41,614 nt of DNA from positions 1 through 41,614 of the forward strand of contig DASXMR010000011.1 of assembly GCA_036495525.1 (NCBI GenBank), written 5' to 3'. Source of the stretch: DASXMR01 sp036495525. Lineage in GTDB: Bacteria > Actinomycetota > Actinomycetes > Streptosporangiales > Streptosporangiaceae. This document shows, one piece after another, positions 14,506 through 22,514 of the stretch (position 1 is its first letter; the number at the start of each line of letters is the position of its first letter). The notes under the pieces are model-generated. The model saw nothing but the letters and a program-made list of their open reading frames with translations, made no database searches and had not been told where the DNA came from. Made by a program: the position numbers and the translations under genes.

Positions 14506-15993
14506 ATGGCAAAGACCAGTCCCGACCTGATCCCGGGCGCCGGCACCGGCGAGCTGGCGCACGGATCCCTGCGGCTGTTGGACGCGATCGCGATCTCGGT
14601 ATCGGTGATCGCCCCCGGCATGGCAATGCTGCTGAACGTCTCCGGCGTCTCGCTGGTGGCCGGCGGTTCGACGCCGCTGGCGTTCCTGCTGGGCGGTATC
14701 GGCTGCCTGGCGCTGGCGTTCGTCGTCATCGGATTTACCCGGCGGATGGCCTCAGCGGGCTATGCCTACACTTACGCCAGCCGCAGCCTCGGCAAGGGCG
14801 CCGGCTTCATGGCCGGCTGGCTCTATTTCCTCGGCATGATCGTGTTCGTGCCGATGACCATGTCCGGCGTCGGCTACCTGGCCGCCAACCTGCTCCACGT
14901 AAGCCCGGATCTGTGGATCCTGTTCTTCTTCATCGGCATGGCGCTGTTCCTGGTGCTGTCGGTGATCAGGATCAAGGTGACGACCCGGGTGCAGCTGGTC
15001 ATCGGCATCGTCACGGTCGCCGTCATCGTGCTGGTCGACCTGATCACCACCGCCAAGGGCGGCAGCCACGGCCAGGCGCTGTCCGCGTTCAGCTTCAACC
15101 ACACCAATTCCGGCGGCTTCAACGGCGTCTTCTACGGCATCATCTTCGGCGTCACGTCCTACATCGGCTTCGAGACCTCCGCTGACTTCGGCGAGGAGAC
15201 CGCGAACCCGCGCCGGTACATCCCGATCGCGGTGATCGCCGCGACGGTGTTCGCGATCGTGCTCTACCTGTGGACTACCTACTCGATCACCATCGGCTAC
15301 GGCGTGAAGAACGGCGCGGCCATGGGCGCCGACCCGGTCGCGCTGAAGACAACGGCCAGCACTTTCGTCGGCTCGTGGCTCGGCACGCTGATCGAGATCG
15401 GCGGCATGTGCGCCGCGTTCATCGTGTCGGTCGCGTGCGCCACGGCCGGGGCGCGGACGCTGTTCGCGATGGGCCGCGAGGGCGTGCTGCCCGCGGCGTT
15501 CGGCCGCACCCACGAGAGGTTCAAGACTCCAGTCAACGCCGCTGTCACGGTTGCCGTGGTCGCGACCGTGATGGCGCTTCTGGTGGGTTACCCATTCGCG
15601 GACGTCAAGCATCTGGGCGGGCACCCGCTGAGCAACTACTACTTCTGGGCGACCACCGGCACGCTGCTGATCATCGTGGTCTACATCATGCTGTGCATCG
15701 GCGGCATCGTGTTCTTCTGGCGCACCCGCGGCAGCCGGAACTGGAACCCGCTGGTGCACGTAGGGGTTCCGATCATCGGCGCGGTGGTGTTCGGCGCTGC
15801 GCTATACGGCTCTATCCACCCGGCGCCGCCCGGCATCCTCAAGTGGACGCCGCTGGTGGCCGGTGTCTGGCTGGTCCTCGGCGTCCTCGTGCTGTGGTGG
15901 CTGCTCGTCCGCCGCCCGGCCGCGGTGGCGCAGATCGGCTCGATCCTCGGTGAGGAAGGCGGCACCGACGCGGCCGTGCTCGATACCGCGTGA
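14506..15993 (+). CDS. APC-superfamily amino acid/amine permease
   Basis: A 495-residue integral membrane protein with about 12 hydrophobic segments. The first is LLDAIAISVSVIAPGMAMLL, with the G-x-G-like substrate loop of APC transporters, followed by a TM3 entry (MASAGYAYTYASRSLGKGAGFMAGW) and the family block YIGFETSADFGEETANPRRYIP in the middle. Transporters of this type (YeeF/PuuP-like) import amino acids or polyamines by proton symport. It ends the rightward operon after Lrp, GS-like and Dabb genes, which suggests it imports the substrate of that pathway. The last 30 residues are a soluble tail. Confidence 0.9.
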   Translation: MAKTSPDLIPGAGTGELAHGSLRLLDAIAISVSVIAPGMAMLLNVSGVSLVAGGSTPLAFLLGGIGCLALAFVVIGFTRRMASAGYAYTYASRSLGKGAGFMAGWLYFLGMIVFVPMTMSGVGYLAANLLHVSPDLWILFFFIGMALFLVLSVIRIKVTTRVQLVIGIVTVAVIVLVDLITTAKGGSHGQALSAFSFNHTNSGGFNGVFYGIIFGVTSYIGFETSADFGEETANPRRYIPIAVIAATVFAIVLYLWTTYSITIGYGVKNGAAMGADPVALKTTASTFVGSWLGTLIEIGGMCAAFIVSVACATAGARTLFAMGREGVLPAAFGRTHERFKTPVNAAVTVAVVATVMALLVGYPFADVKHLGGHPLSNYYFWATTGTLLIIVVYIMLCIGGIVFFWRTRGSRNWNPLVHVGVPIIGAVVFGAALYGSIHPAPPGILKWTPLVAGVWLVLGVLVLWWLLVRRPAAVAQIGSILGEEGGTDAAVLDTA

Positions 15994-16046
15994 GTGCCAG
16001 GTCCTGGCGTCGGCAGCAACGCCGGCGCCAGGGCCGGATCAGCCGC

Positions 16047-16838
16047 TCAGCCGGGCGGAGCAGCCGCCCGGTCGAGCAGCGCGGCGCAGCTCAGGCCGCT
16101 CCGCTCGCCGTCCACTACGCCAGCCAGCAGCGCCAGCACCGTGTCGGCGAAGATGCCGGCGCCCTCCCAGCTGGATGTGCGGTACTCGTCCGGCATGATC
16201 CGGTAGCGGAGCAGGAAGCCGTCCAGGGTGGCCTGCAGCGCAAGGGCCAGCCTGTCGGGCGTCCAGCCAGGCCGCAGGGCAACGCCGAGGTCGTCTAGCA
16301 GCGCGGCATACGCCTGCGACCAGGCGCTGATGCCCTCGCGCATAGCCGGCAGCACCGCCTGCCACAGCGCCGGGTGCTGGGTCAGCAGTGGCCCGATGTG
16401 CAGGGTCAGGTAGCTGCGCGGGTGCCGCCGCAGTGACGCGATCAGCCCGTCGGCGATCTGGATGATCTCCTGCGACATAGCCACCGGGCTCGCTGCCGCA
16501 GCCGGCACCTGCTGCGCCTGATCATTCGGCGCTTCCTCGACCGGGGCATCAACGAGCGCGTAAACCAGCGCGTCCGGCAGGAACTCGTCACGAGTGGGCC
16601 ACCGGTTGAAGAATGCCTTGCGGCTGGCGCCGGTGCCGGCGTCAGCAGCGGCCAGCCGGATAACGTCCTCGGTCCTGAGCCATTCCAGCGCAGCCGGAAA
16701 CCGAATGGAGCGAAGCCTGGCTGGCCGCGCGGCGGCGTCCTGGTCATCGAGGTAGGCGTCGATGAGCCGGACCGCGGCCCGGAGGAACTGCCGTGCGGTC
16801 TGATCATGCCGGGATGGCGCTGGCCGCGGGCTCACCAT
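16047..16838 (-). CDS. TetR-like transcriptional regulator
   Basis: About 263 residues from ATG 16838; a GTG at 16835 has better spacing to GGGAG and may be the true start. The N-terminal region (TARQFLRAAVRLIDAYLDDQ, then RFPAALEWLRTEDVIRLAAADAGTGASRKAFFNRWPTRDEF) is an elongated HTH in the TetR style: the K-A-F-F-N-R-W segment corresponds to the family's usual Y-x-H-F recognition region. The C-terminal part is all-helical with a late DGFLLRYRI segment, as in ligand-binding domains. It converges on the APC permease gene. The 5' region (16840-16925) is unusually AT-rich and likely holds its promoter. Target unknown. Confidence 0.75.
   Translation of the reverse strand: MVSPRPAPSRHDQTARQFLRAAVRLIDAYLDDQDAAARPARLRSIRFPAALEWLRTEDVIRLAAADAGTGASRKAFFNRWPTRDEFLPDALVYALVDAPVEEAPNDQAQQVPAAAASPVAMSQEIIQIADGLIASLRRHPRSYLTLHIGPLLTQHPALWQAVLPAMREGISAWSQAYAALLDDLGVALRPGWTPDRLALALQATLDGFLLRYRIMPDEYRTSSWEGAGIFADTVLALLAGVVDGERSGLSCAALLDRAAAPPG
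16051..16071. terminator. Terminator at the permease/TetR convergence
   Basis: CCGGGCGG - 5 nt - CCGCCCGG, a perfect 8-bp stem 58 bases after the permease stop codon, lying within the last codons of the convergent TetR gene. It probably terminates the rightward operon. Confidence 0.55.
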
Positions 16839-17010
16839 TCTCCCTAACTGCGAATTAATTGCGAATAAAACGACAGGGGACTTGGTTGTCTCCTTATATT
16901 GTCTGCCTATTACCGGCAGCAGTGGCATATCACACGCCATAATCGGCTTCGAGGTTAGCCGCGGGTGGACCCAGGGGGGGCGTCACGCCGGTGACATGAT
17001 CTCCCAGTAG

Positions 17011-17039
17011 CGGCTGTCCGGCACTGCGCCGGGCAGCCG
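17011..17039. terminator. Terminator downstream of the phosphotransferase gene
   Basis: A 12-bp stem with one G-T pair (CGGCTGTCCGGC / GCCGGGCAGCCG) around a 5-nt loop, about 100 bases beyond the stop of the minus-strand phosphotransferase gene and before the TetR promoter. I see no gene in the rest of 16941-17139; an arginine-rich frame there has no supporting features. Confidence 0.6.
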
Positions 17040-17139
17040 CTTGGGTTTTCGCCCGCTGGCTGTTCGCGGGCTCGCCGCACGGGTTGCCCGGCCGCTGTCC
17101 TGTGGGTCGTCCGTGCGGTCGTCCGCCAGCCGCCGAGAT

Positions 17140-18192
17140 TCAGCCGTCCAGCGCCGCCATCGCGCGGCGGGCGCGGTCCTCGACGCCGGGGCCGAGCACC
17201 CCGGCCTCGTCACTGCCGGTGCCCATCGCCCTGGCCGCGTAGCGGACGAAGACGCCCTCCATGATGCAGGCCAGCTTCCAGTAAGCGAACGCCAGGTAGA
17301 AGGACAGCTGCGACACGTCCCGCCCCGAGCGGGCCGCGTACCGGCTGGCCAGGCCTGCCCTGGACGGGAAGCCAGACAGCGCGGTCGCCGCTACCTGCGG
17401 CGTGGTCGGCGAGACCTGCCACCCTGGATGGTCGTCCGCCCAGTAGGCCAGCAGCGTGCCGACGTCGGCCAGCGGGTCGCCGAGCGTGCACAGCTCCCAG
17501 TCGAGGACCGCCTGGACCTTGCCCTCGGCCGACACGATGGTGTTGTCCAGGCGGTAGTCGCCGTGCACGACCGCGGTGCCCTGCTGGGCCGGTATCCGCG
17601 CGCCGAGCAGCTTGTGCACCTCCTCGACCAGCGGCACCGGCCGGTATACGCCGACTTCGCGGGCCTGCTGCTGAGACTGCTGGAACTGGCCGAACCAGCG
17701 GCGCAGCTGGCGCTCGATGTAGCCGTCGCGGCGGGCCAGCTGGCCAAGGCCGACCGCGTCGACGTCCACCCGGTGAATCGACGCCAGCACGTCGACCAGG
17801 TCGTCAGCCGCCGCTGCCCTGGTTTCCTCGCCGAGCGCGGCCTGCACGTCAGCGGCCGAGCGCAGCACGTGGCCCTCGACGAAATTCATCACGTAGAACG
17901 GCCGCTCGTTCACCGTCTCGTCTGCGCAGAAGGCAAGCGCGTCAGGCACCGGCACCGGCGTGCCGGCCAGCGCCGAGATGATCCGGAACTCCCGGCTCAT
18001 GTCGTGCGCCGACGGCAGCACGTGACTCATCGGCGGCCGGCGCAGAACCACCGTGCGGCCAGCGGCGTCGGTCACTGCGAAGGTCAGGTTTGACCGGCCG
18101 CCGGCGATCAGCTCAAAGGACAGCGGGGCGGTCACGTCGTCAATGTGCTCGGTCAGCCAGCCGGTCACCGCCGGGCTGATGCCTGGTGTCAT
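17140..18192 (-). CDS. Aminoglycoside-phosphotransferase-fold kinase (ACAD10/11-like)
   Basis: A 350-residue protein of the APH/choline kinase fold. Seen are a nucleotide-loop region (ELIAGGRSNLTFAVTD) with VVLRRPP, the catalytic loop VVHGDYRLDN and the metal-binding DWELCTLGDPLADVGTL. The segment FYVMNFVEGHVLR and the late YWKLACIMEGVFVRY are typical of the phosphotransferase family related to the kinase domain of ACAD10/ACAD11, which phosphorylates hydroxyacyl-CoA in fatty-acid catabolism. Bacterial members are often next to acyl-CoA dehydrogenases; here an acyl-CoA dehydrogenase occurs only at 35.7 kb. It appears to be a single-gene unit. Confidence 0.85.
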   Translation of the reverse strand: MTPGISPAVTGWLTEHIDDVTAPLSFELIAGGRSNLTFAVTDAAGRTVVLRRPPMSHVLPSAHDMSREFRIISALAGTPVPVPDALAFCADETVNERPFYVMNFVEGHVLRSAADVQAALGEETRAAAADDLVDVLASIHRVDVDAVGLGQLARRDGYIERQLRRWFGQFQQSQQQAREVGVYRPVPLVEEVHKLLGARIPAQQGTAVVHGDYRLDNTIVSAEGKVQAVLDWELCTLGDPLADVGTLLAYWADDHPGWQVSPTTPQVAATALSGFPSRAGLASRYAARSGRDVSQLSFYLAFAYWKLACIMEGVFVRYAARAMGTGSDEAGVLGPGVEDRARRAMAALDG

Positions 18193-18357
18193 CTGAACCG
18201 GTCCTTCCGCCCGTCACGCCGGCCCGGCCAGGCGGACGGGTATATCAGGCATCCCGTGCGCCAGCGAGCATTTGCGGCAGCATAGCCGCTGCGACGGCGG
18301 CCGCCCGGCAAGGCCAGGCGATTGCCGGGCAGCTGACCTGAGGTGTCGCGCGGTGGG

Positions 18358-19290
18358 CTATGCCGCGGCCAGCTCCGTCGGCTCGGCGATGACGTCCACC
18401 AGCGCGCCATTGCGCAGCACGGTGATCTCCAGCGGCCGGCCGATGGCTTCGCCCAGCATCAGCTGCTGCAGGTCCTGCGCGGTGGCCAGCGGCCGGCCGG
18501 CAGCGCTGACCAGCACGTCACCGGTCCGCAGCCCGGCCCTGGCGGCCGGCCCGCCCGCCACAACGTCGGCCACCTGGAGCCCGCCTGTGCGGCCGAGCCG
18601 GCGCCGGATCGACTCGGGCAGCGGCACCGGCGCGCTGACCACGCCGAGGTAGGCACGGCGTACCCGGCCGCTGTGCATCAGCGCGGCGATGATGCCGCGG
18701 GTGGTCGTGTTGACCGGCACTGCCAGGCCAAGGCCGAGGCCGGCTACCGCGGTGTTGATGCCGACTACCCGTGCCCGCGCGTCGGCAAGGGCCCCGCCCG
18801 AATTCCCTGGGTTGAGCGCCGCATCGGTCTGGATGACGTCCTCGACCAGCCGGACCGCGGCCCCGCTGCGGGTGGGCAGCGACCGGCCGAGCGCGCTCAC
18901 CACCCCGGCCGTCACCGAGCCGGCCAGCCCGAGCGGGCTGCCGACCGCCACCACCAGCTGCCCGACCACCAGGTCGTCAGCCTCGCCAAGCTCAGCCGGC
19001 GGCGGCGTCTGCCCGGAGGCGCGGACCACCGCGAGGTCGGATAGCGGGTCGGACCCGACCACGGTGAACGGCGACGACGAGCCGTCGGAGAACAGCGCCG
19101 TGCCGCCCGCTGCCTGGCCGACCACATGGGCGTTGGTCAGCAGGAACCCGTCGGCAGTGAAGAGCACGGCCGAGCCCGAGCTCTCGCCTCGGCCGCTGGC
19201 TACCCGCAGGCTCGCCACCCGCGGCGTCAGCTCGGCCGCCACTCCCGCCACGACCGCCGAGTAGGCGTCCAGCGGCTCCTGGTCTGCCAT
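18358..19290 (-). CDS. HtrA-like trypsin-fold serine protease with PDZ domain, no signal peptide
   Basis: A 310-residue S1C-type protease. The catalytic triad is readable: His55 in LLTNAHVVG, Asp85 in LSDLAVVRA and Ser164 in ALNPGNSGGAL. A PDZ domain follows at about residues 215-300 (GGLQVADVVAGGPAARAGLR, TGDVLVSAAGRPL). Unlike HtrA/DegP exported proteases, it has neither a signal peptide nor a membrane anchor: the N terminus (MADQEPLDAYSAVVAGVAAE) is soluble. It is therefore probably cytoplasmic, or exported by another route. The upstream region contains TTACA repeats (19345-19366). The divergent neighbour is a flavin monooxygenase. Confidence 0.88.
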   Translation of the reverse strand: MADQEPLDAYSAVVAGVAAELTPRVASLRVASGRGESSGSAVLFTADGFLLTNAHVVGQAAGGTALFSDGSSSPFTVVGSDPLSDLAVVRASGQTPPPAELGEADDLVVGQLVVAVGSPLGLAGSVTAGVVSALGRSLPTRSGAAVRLVEDVIQTDAALNPGNSGGALADARARVVGINTAVAGLGLGLAVPVNTTTRGIIAALMHSGRVRRAYLGVVSAPVPLPESIRRRLGRTGGLQVADVVAGGPAARAGLRTGDVLVSAAGRPLATAQDLQQLMLGEAIGRPLEITVLRNGALVDVIAEPTELAAA

Positions 19291-19344
19291 CTGGCCTCCT
19301 CCGCAGCCAGCCCGGCGTCAGGCCGGCCTGGGTCACCCGGTCAA

Positions 19345-19366
19345 TTACAAGATTACATCTTTGCAG
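19345..19366. promoter_or_regulatory. AT-rich promoter region between protease and monooxygenase genes
   Basis: The divergent 19291-19488 gap is GC-rich except for this stretch, which has two TTACA repeats 8 bases apart (TTACAAGATTACATCT). On the minus strand TAATCT can serve as a -10 for the protease gene. The 9-mer AGATGTAAT on the minus strand also occurs in the palindrome at 11560, but the palindrome itself is not conserved. A link to the Lrp regulator is therefore weak. Confidence 0.3.
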
Positions 19367-19488
19367 CACTCTCAGCGCTCGGTCGAGCTCAGCGCGCGAC
19401 TCCACCGGGTCATCACAGGGACTGCACTGGCCGTCGGCCCGGCCATGCTGTGCTGACCAGCACGACCAGGTATCTGGGGAGGACAGCG

Positions 19489-20697
19489 ATGCCAGCACAG
19501 CAGGACGGGAGCGTCACCGGTCACGCCGGTGCCGCCGAGCAGGTAGACACCGTGATCATCGGAGCCGGCCAGGCCGGCCTGGCGGCTGGCTACTACCTGA
19601 AGCGGCTCGGCCGGTCGCTGGTGATCCTCGACGAGCACGAGCGCACCGGCGAGCTGTGGCGCGAGCGGTACGGCTCGCTGCGGCTGTACACCCCGGCGAA
19701 GTATGACGGGCTGCCAGGCATGAAGTTCCCTGCCGCGCCGTACAGCTTCCCTTCGGGCCGGCAGATGGGCGACTTCCTTGAGCGTTACGCGGCGCGGATG
19801 CAGCTGCCGGTGCGCACCGGGTGCAGGGCCGACGGGGTGTGGCCGTCCGGCCGTGGCCAGCCGGGCTACCTGGTCACGGCCGGTCCGCGGCGCTTCGAGG
19901 CCGCGCAGGTGATCGTCGCCACCGGCGGACAGCAGAATCCGTCCGTGCCCGGCTTCGCCGGCGAACTCGATCCGGGTATCCGGCAGCTGCACTCAAGCGA
20001 GTACCGCGACCCGCTGCAGCTGCAGCCTGGCCCGGTCCTGGTCGTCGGGGCGAGCCACTCGGGTGCCGATATCGCGCTGGAAGTGTCCGCCGGGCACCGG
20101 ACCTGGCTGTCCGGCCGGGTGAAGGGCCAGCTGCCGTTCGACCTCGAAGGCCGGCCGGCCAGGCAGATCATGAAGATCATGTGGTTCGCCGCCAATCACG
20201 TGCTGACCATGCAGACGCCGATGGGCCGCCGGCTCCGGCCGCAAATCCGCGAGCACGGCGGGCCGCTGCTGCGGGTCAAGCTGCCGCAACTGCACGACGC
20301 TGGCGTGCAGTACCAGAGCAGCAGGGTCGCGCTGGTGCGTGACGGGAAGCCGGTGCTCGACGACGGCCGGATCCTGGACGTGGCGAACGTCATCTGGTGC
20401 ACCGGGTTCCGGCCGGACTTCAGCTGGATCCACCTGCCGGTGACCGGCCCGGATGGCTGGCCTCAGCAGTGGCGCGGCATCGTCGGCTCGGCACCGGGGC
20501 TGTACTTCCTCGGCCTGCTGTTCCAGTACGCCTTCGGCTCCATGCTGGTCGGCGGCGTGGCCAGGGACGCGAAGTACGTAGCCAGGCACATCGCGGCGCG
20601 TCAGCCGTGGGCGGCACCGGCCTCCCCGGCGCTGACCGACGCAGTGCCAGCGCAGCACAGCCCCAGCGACCAGCCGCGCGCCAGCCAGGCCAGCTAG
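19489..20697 (+). CDS. Flavin-containing monooxygenase (NAD(P)/FAD-dependent oxidoreductase)
   Basis: A 402-residue protein with two Rossmann motifs. The FAD-binding VIIGAGQAGLAAGYYLKRLG is near residue 20 and the NADPH-binding VLVVGASHSGADIALEV near 185. The H-S-S-E-Y-R segment between them and a late WCTGFRPDFSWI fit the CzcO/YUC-like class B monooxygenases. Such enzymes hydroxylate or oxidise soft nucleophiles or ketones, and the substrate is unknown. The ATG at 19489 has a strong ribosome-binding site (GGGGAGGA). The last 30 residues are low-complexity. It has its own promoter region, divergent from the protease gene. Confidence 0.9.
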   Translation: MPAQQDGSVTGHAGAAEQVDTVIIGAGQAGLAAGYYLKRLGRSLVILDEHERTGELWRERYGSLRLYTPAKYDGLPGMKFPAAPYSFPSGRQMGDFLERYAARMQLPVRTGCRADGVWPSGRGQPGYLVTAGPRRFEAAQVIVATGGQQNPSVPGFAGELDPGIRQLHSSEYRDPLQLQPGPVLVVGASHSGADIALEVSAGHRTWLSGRVKGQLPFDLEGRPARQIMKIMWFAANHVLTMQTPMGRRLRPQIREHGGPLLRVKLPQLHDAGVQYQSSRVALVRDGKPVLDDGRILDVANVIWCTGFRPDFSWIHLPVTGPDGWPQQWRGIVGSAPGLYFLGLLFQYAFGSMLVGGVARDAKYVARHIAARQPWAAPASPALTDAVPAQHSPSDQPRASQAS

Positions 20698-20770
20698 CCG
20701 AGCACCCGCTCCTGACCAGAATTACCCATTGCCAGTTCTGGCACCATGGACGTGGAGGGAGGCCCGCGGC

Positions 20771-21033
20771 ATGACAACCATCCACGTCAGATACGAGATA
20801 TTGGACGCTCCGGGCGATCCCGATCCTGGATCCCTGCCAGAGGCATACCAATGGGGCGTCCGCGCTGTCGGTCTGCCCGGTAAGGTCACCGCCTACGGCG
20901 TGGGTGAGACCCTTGAGAAGGTCGCCAGGTCACCATCCCCGTCCACGGCAACCGTCCGCTGCCAGCAGGGACCCTGAGCGCGATCTGCCGGGACGTCGGC
21001 CACCCTGCCCGCGAGCTGCGTGACCTGCTGTAG
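20771..21033 (+). pseudogene. HicB-HicA toxin-antitoxin relic fused by deletion
   Basis: From ATG 20771 the frame reads as the start of a HicB-type antitoxin (MTTIHVRYEILD, then WGVRAVGLPGKVTAYGVGETLEKVAR: the W-V-x-x-L-P-G and G-x-T-L-E pattern). It then degenerates into SPSPSTATVRC and stops at 20977. In another frame, from 20917 to TAG 21031-21033, there is a clear HicA toxin C terminus: GRQVTIPVHGNRPLPAGTLS, then AICRDVGHPARELRDLL. The simplest reading is a deletion that removed the end of hicB and the start of hicA and joined them out of frame near 20917-20930. Neither protein can be intact, so the system is dead or reduced to a partial antitoxin. Confidence 0.75.
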
Positions 21034-21096
21034 CTGATGCTGGCAACTCCGGGCGACCTGTCAAGGCTGGCCGGCAGCGCGAACCCCGGGCAGGGT

Positions 21097-22398
21097 TCAG
21101 GCCGGCAGTCCGGGAGATGCGTCCTCCGGCATGAGCGCCGGGGCGGACGCCGCAGCCGAGTGCCGCTCGCGGCGGATCGCGCGAAGCAGTGGCGGGCTGA
21201 AAAGCCCGACGGCGGCGAGTCCGGCCAGCCCGCAGCCGACGATGAGGATGCGCGGCGAGGCGATGGTGAGCAGCGCGCCGCCGAGCAGGAAGCCGATCGC
21301 GTTCGCGCCGCTGGCGATGCTGTTGAACGCCGCGCCCGCCTGCCCGCGCACCTCAGGCCGCACCCGGCTGCCCAGCAGGACGCCGATCTGGACGTTCTCG
21401 GCGCCATTCAGCGCCCCGCCGATCAGCCAGGCCGGCAGCAGCCAGCCGATGGCAGGAACCAGGCCGGCTGCCGCCATCACTACGGACGTGGCGGTGCTGG
21501 CGACGAGCATCGCGCGAGCGTTGCCAAGGTCGCCGTTGTGCTGCCGCGACCAGATCTGAGCGCCGATGATCATGCCGCCGAGCCACACCGCCCCGATGAT
21601 TCCGTACGCGGCCGCCGATGAGTGCAGCGTGTCGCGGACGAAAAACACGTCGACGACGTCGACCGCGCTGATCGCTCCGATCACGGCACCGACCATGATG
21701 AGCAGCGGCCATAGCAGCGCGTCGGAGCGCAGCCGGAAGACTGGCCGCCCGCCGCTCGATGTCGCCGTCTGCGCCGCCGCGCCAGCGCGGTATCGCCCGC
21801 CCCGACGGGTCTGGATGAGCAGCCCGGCGAGCGGAATCGCCAGGTAGGTCGCCGCGTCGATCAGGAGCGGCGGCCTGGACCCGAAAGCTCCGACGAGCAG
21901 GCCGCCGAGCGCCGGTGCCGCCAGCATGCCGGTGGTCAGCGCGGTCTGGCTGATGCCGGACGCTCTGCCCAGGTTCTCGCGCCCGACCATCATCGGTGTC
22001 AGCGCCGCCAGGGTCGGACTGGTGACGGCCAGGCCGCACGACAGGACCGCGACAAGTCCGATGATCACGCCGGGCTGCCTCGCGAACGCGAGCACGACGC
22101 ACACGCCGGCCTGGGCGAGGCCAGTCGTCACTAGCAGCGTCCGGCTGTCCACCCGGTCGGCGATGCGCCCGGCGAACGGCCCGGCAACGGTCAGCGGCAG
22201 CGCGGCGGCGAGCATGATGCCAGCCACCGCGAGGCCGCCCTCGCCGCGTGCCTGCAGGATCAGCGCGAGCGCGGTCGCGGCCAGCATGTCGCCGCACATG
22301 GAGGCGGCGCGTGCGAGCGCGGAAATGTAGACATCCGACCAGCGGGGGGCCGGCGCCGGATTCACGGGAGGTGCCGAGCCAGCAGATGTGAAGGACAT
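21097..22398 (-). CDS. MFS transporter (probable drug/solute exporter)
   Basis: A 433-residue major facilitator protein with about 12 membrane helices. The loop 2-3 motif is GPFAGRIADRVDSRTLLV. TM-rich segments continue through ALTTGMLAAPALGGLLVG, VGAVIGAISAVDVV, LVPAIGWLLPAWLIGGALNG and IASGANAIGFLLGGALL. The pattern resembles the enterobactin exporter/DHA-like group. It is on the same strand as an ArsR-family regulator located 116 bases upstream, a common regulator-exporter pairing. A perfect palindrome sits just 5 bases before its start codon, and a terminator-like hairpin separates it from the regulator gene, so it probably has its own, repressible promoter. Confidence 0.9.
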   Translation of the reverse strand: MSFTSAGSAPPVNPAPAPRWSDVYISALARAASMCGDMLAATALALILQARGEGGLAVAGIMLAAALPLTVAGPFAGRIADRVDSRTLLVTTGLAQAGVCVVLAFARQPGVIIGLVAVLSCGLAVTSPTLAALTPMMVGRENLGRASGISQTALTTGMLAAPALGGLLVGAFGSRPPLLIDAATYLAIPLAGLLIQTRRGGRYRAGAAAQTATSSGGRPVFRLRSDALLWPLLIMVGAVIGAISAVDVVDVFFVRDTLHSSAAAYGIIGAVWLGGMIIGAQIWSRQHNGDLGNARAMLVASTATSVVMAAAGLVPAIGWLLPAWLIGGALNGAENVQIGVLLGSRVRPEVRGQAGAAFNSIASGANAIGFLLGGALLTIASPRILIVGCGLAGLAAVGLFSPPLLRAIRRERHSAAASAPALMPEDASPGLPA

Positions 22399-22403
22399 GT
22401 TTC

Positions 22404-22417
22404 GAAGTTACAACTTC
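22404..22417. promoter_or_regulatory. Palindromic operator at the MFS gene start
   Basis: GAAGTTACAACTTC: 6-bp arms with a 2-base centre, ending 5 bases before the MFS start codon at 22398. No Shine-Dalgarno fits in the remaining five bases, so the message may be leaderless and the palindrome may cover the -10 region (minus strand GTAACT or similar). The adjacent ArsR-type gene is the obvious candidate binder. The palindrome is certain; its role is inferred. Confidence 0.55.
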
Positions 22418-22481
22418 ACATTCTGCTGAGTCAACTGTTCATCGGTTCCCGCTCGGCTTGGCCGGACTCGCACCCTGGTCG

Positions 22482-22501
22482 GCATGCCCGGTCCGGCATG
22501 C
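22482..22501 (-). terminator. Hairpin between ArsR and MFS genes
   Basis: GCATGCC - 6 nt - GGCATGC, a perfect 7-bp stem 14 bases beyond the ArsR stop codon at 22515. It probably ends the regulator transcript, so the MFS gene needs the promoter region at 22400-22440. Confidence 0.5.
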
Positions 22502-22514
22502 AGTGGGCGGGGCG

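Noticed and set aside
14752..15759. 335-codon minus-strand frame opposite the permease
   Set aside because: His/Asp/Arg-rich product typical of the reverse complement of a membrane-protein gene.
16983..17213. Minus-strand 76-codon frame overlapping the phosphotransferase 3' end
   Set aside because: Arginine-rich, out of frame with the real gene, no ribosome-binding site, and it spans the terminator hairpin.
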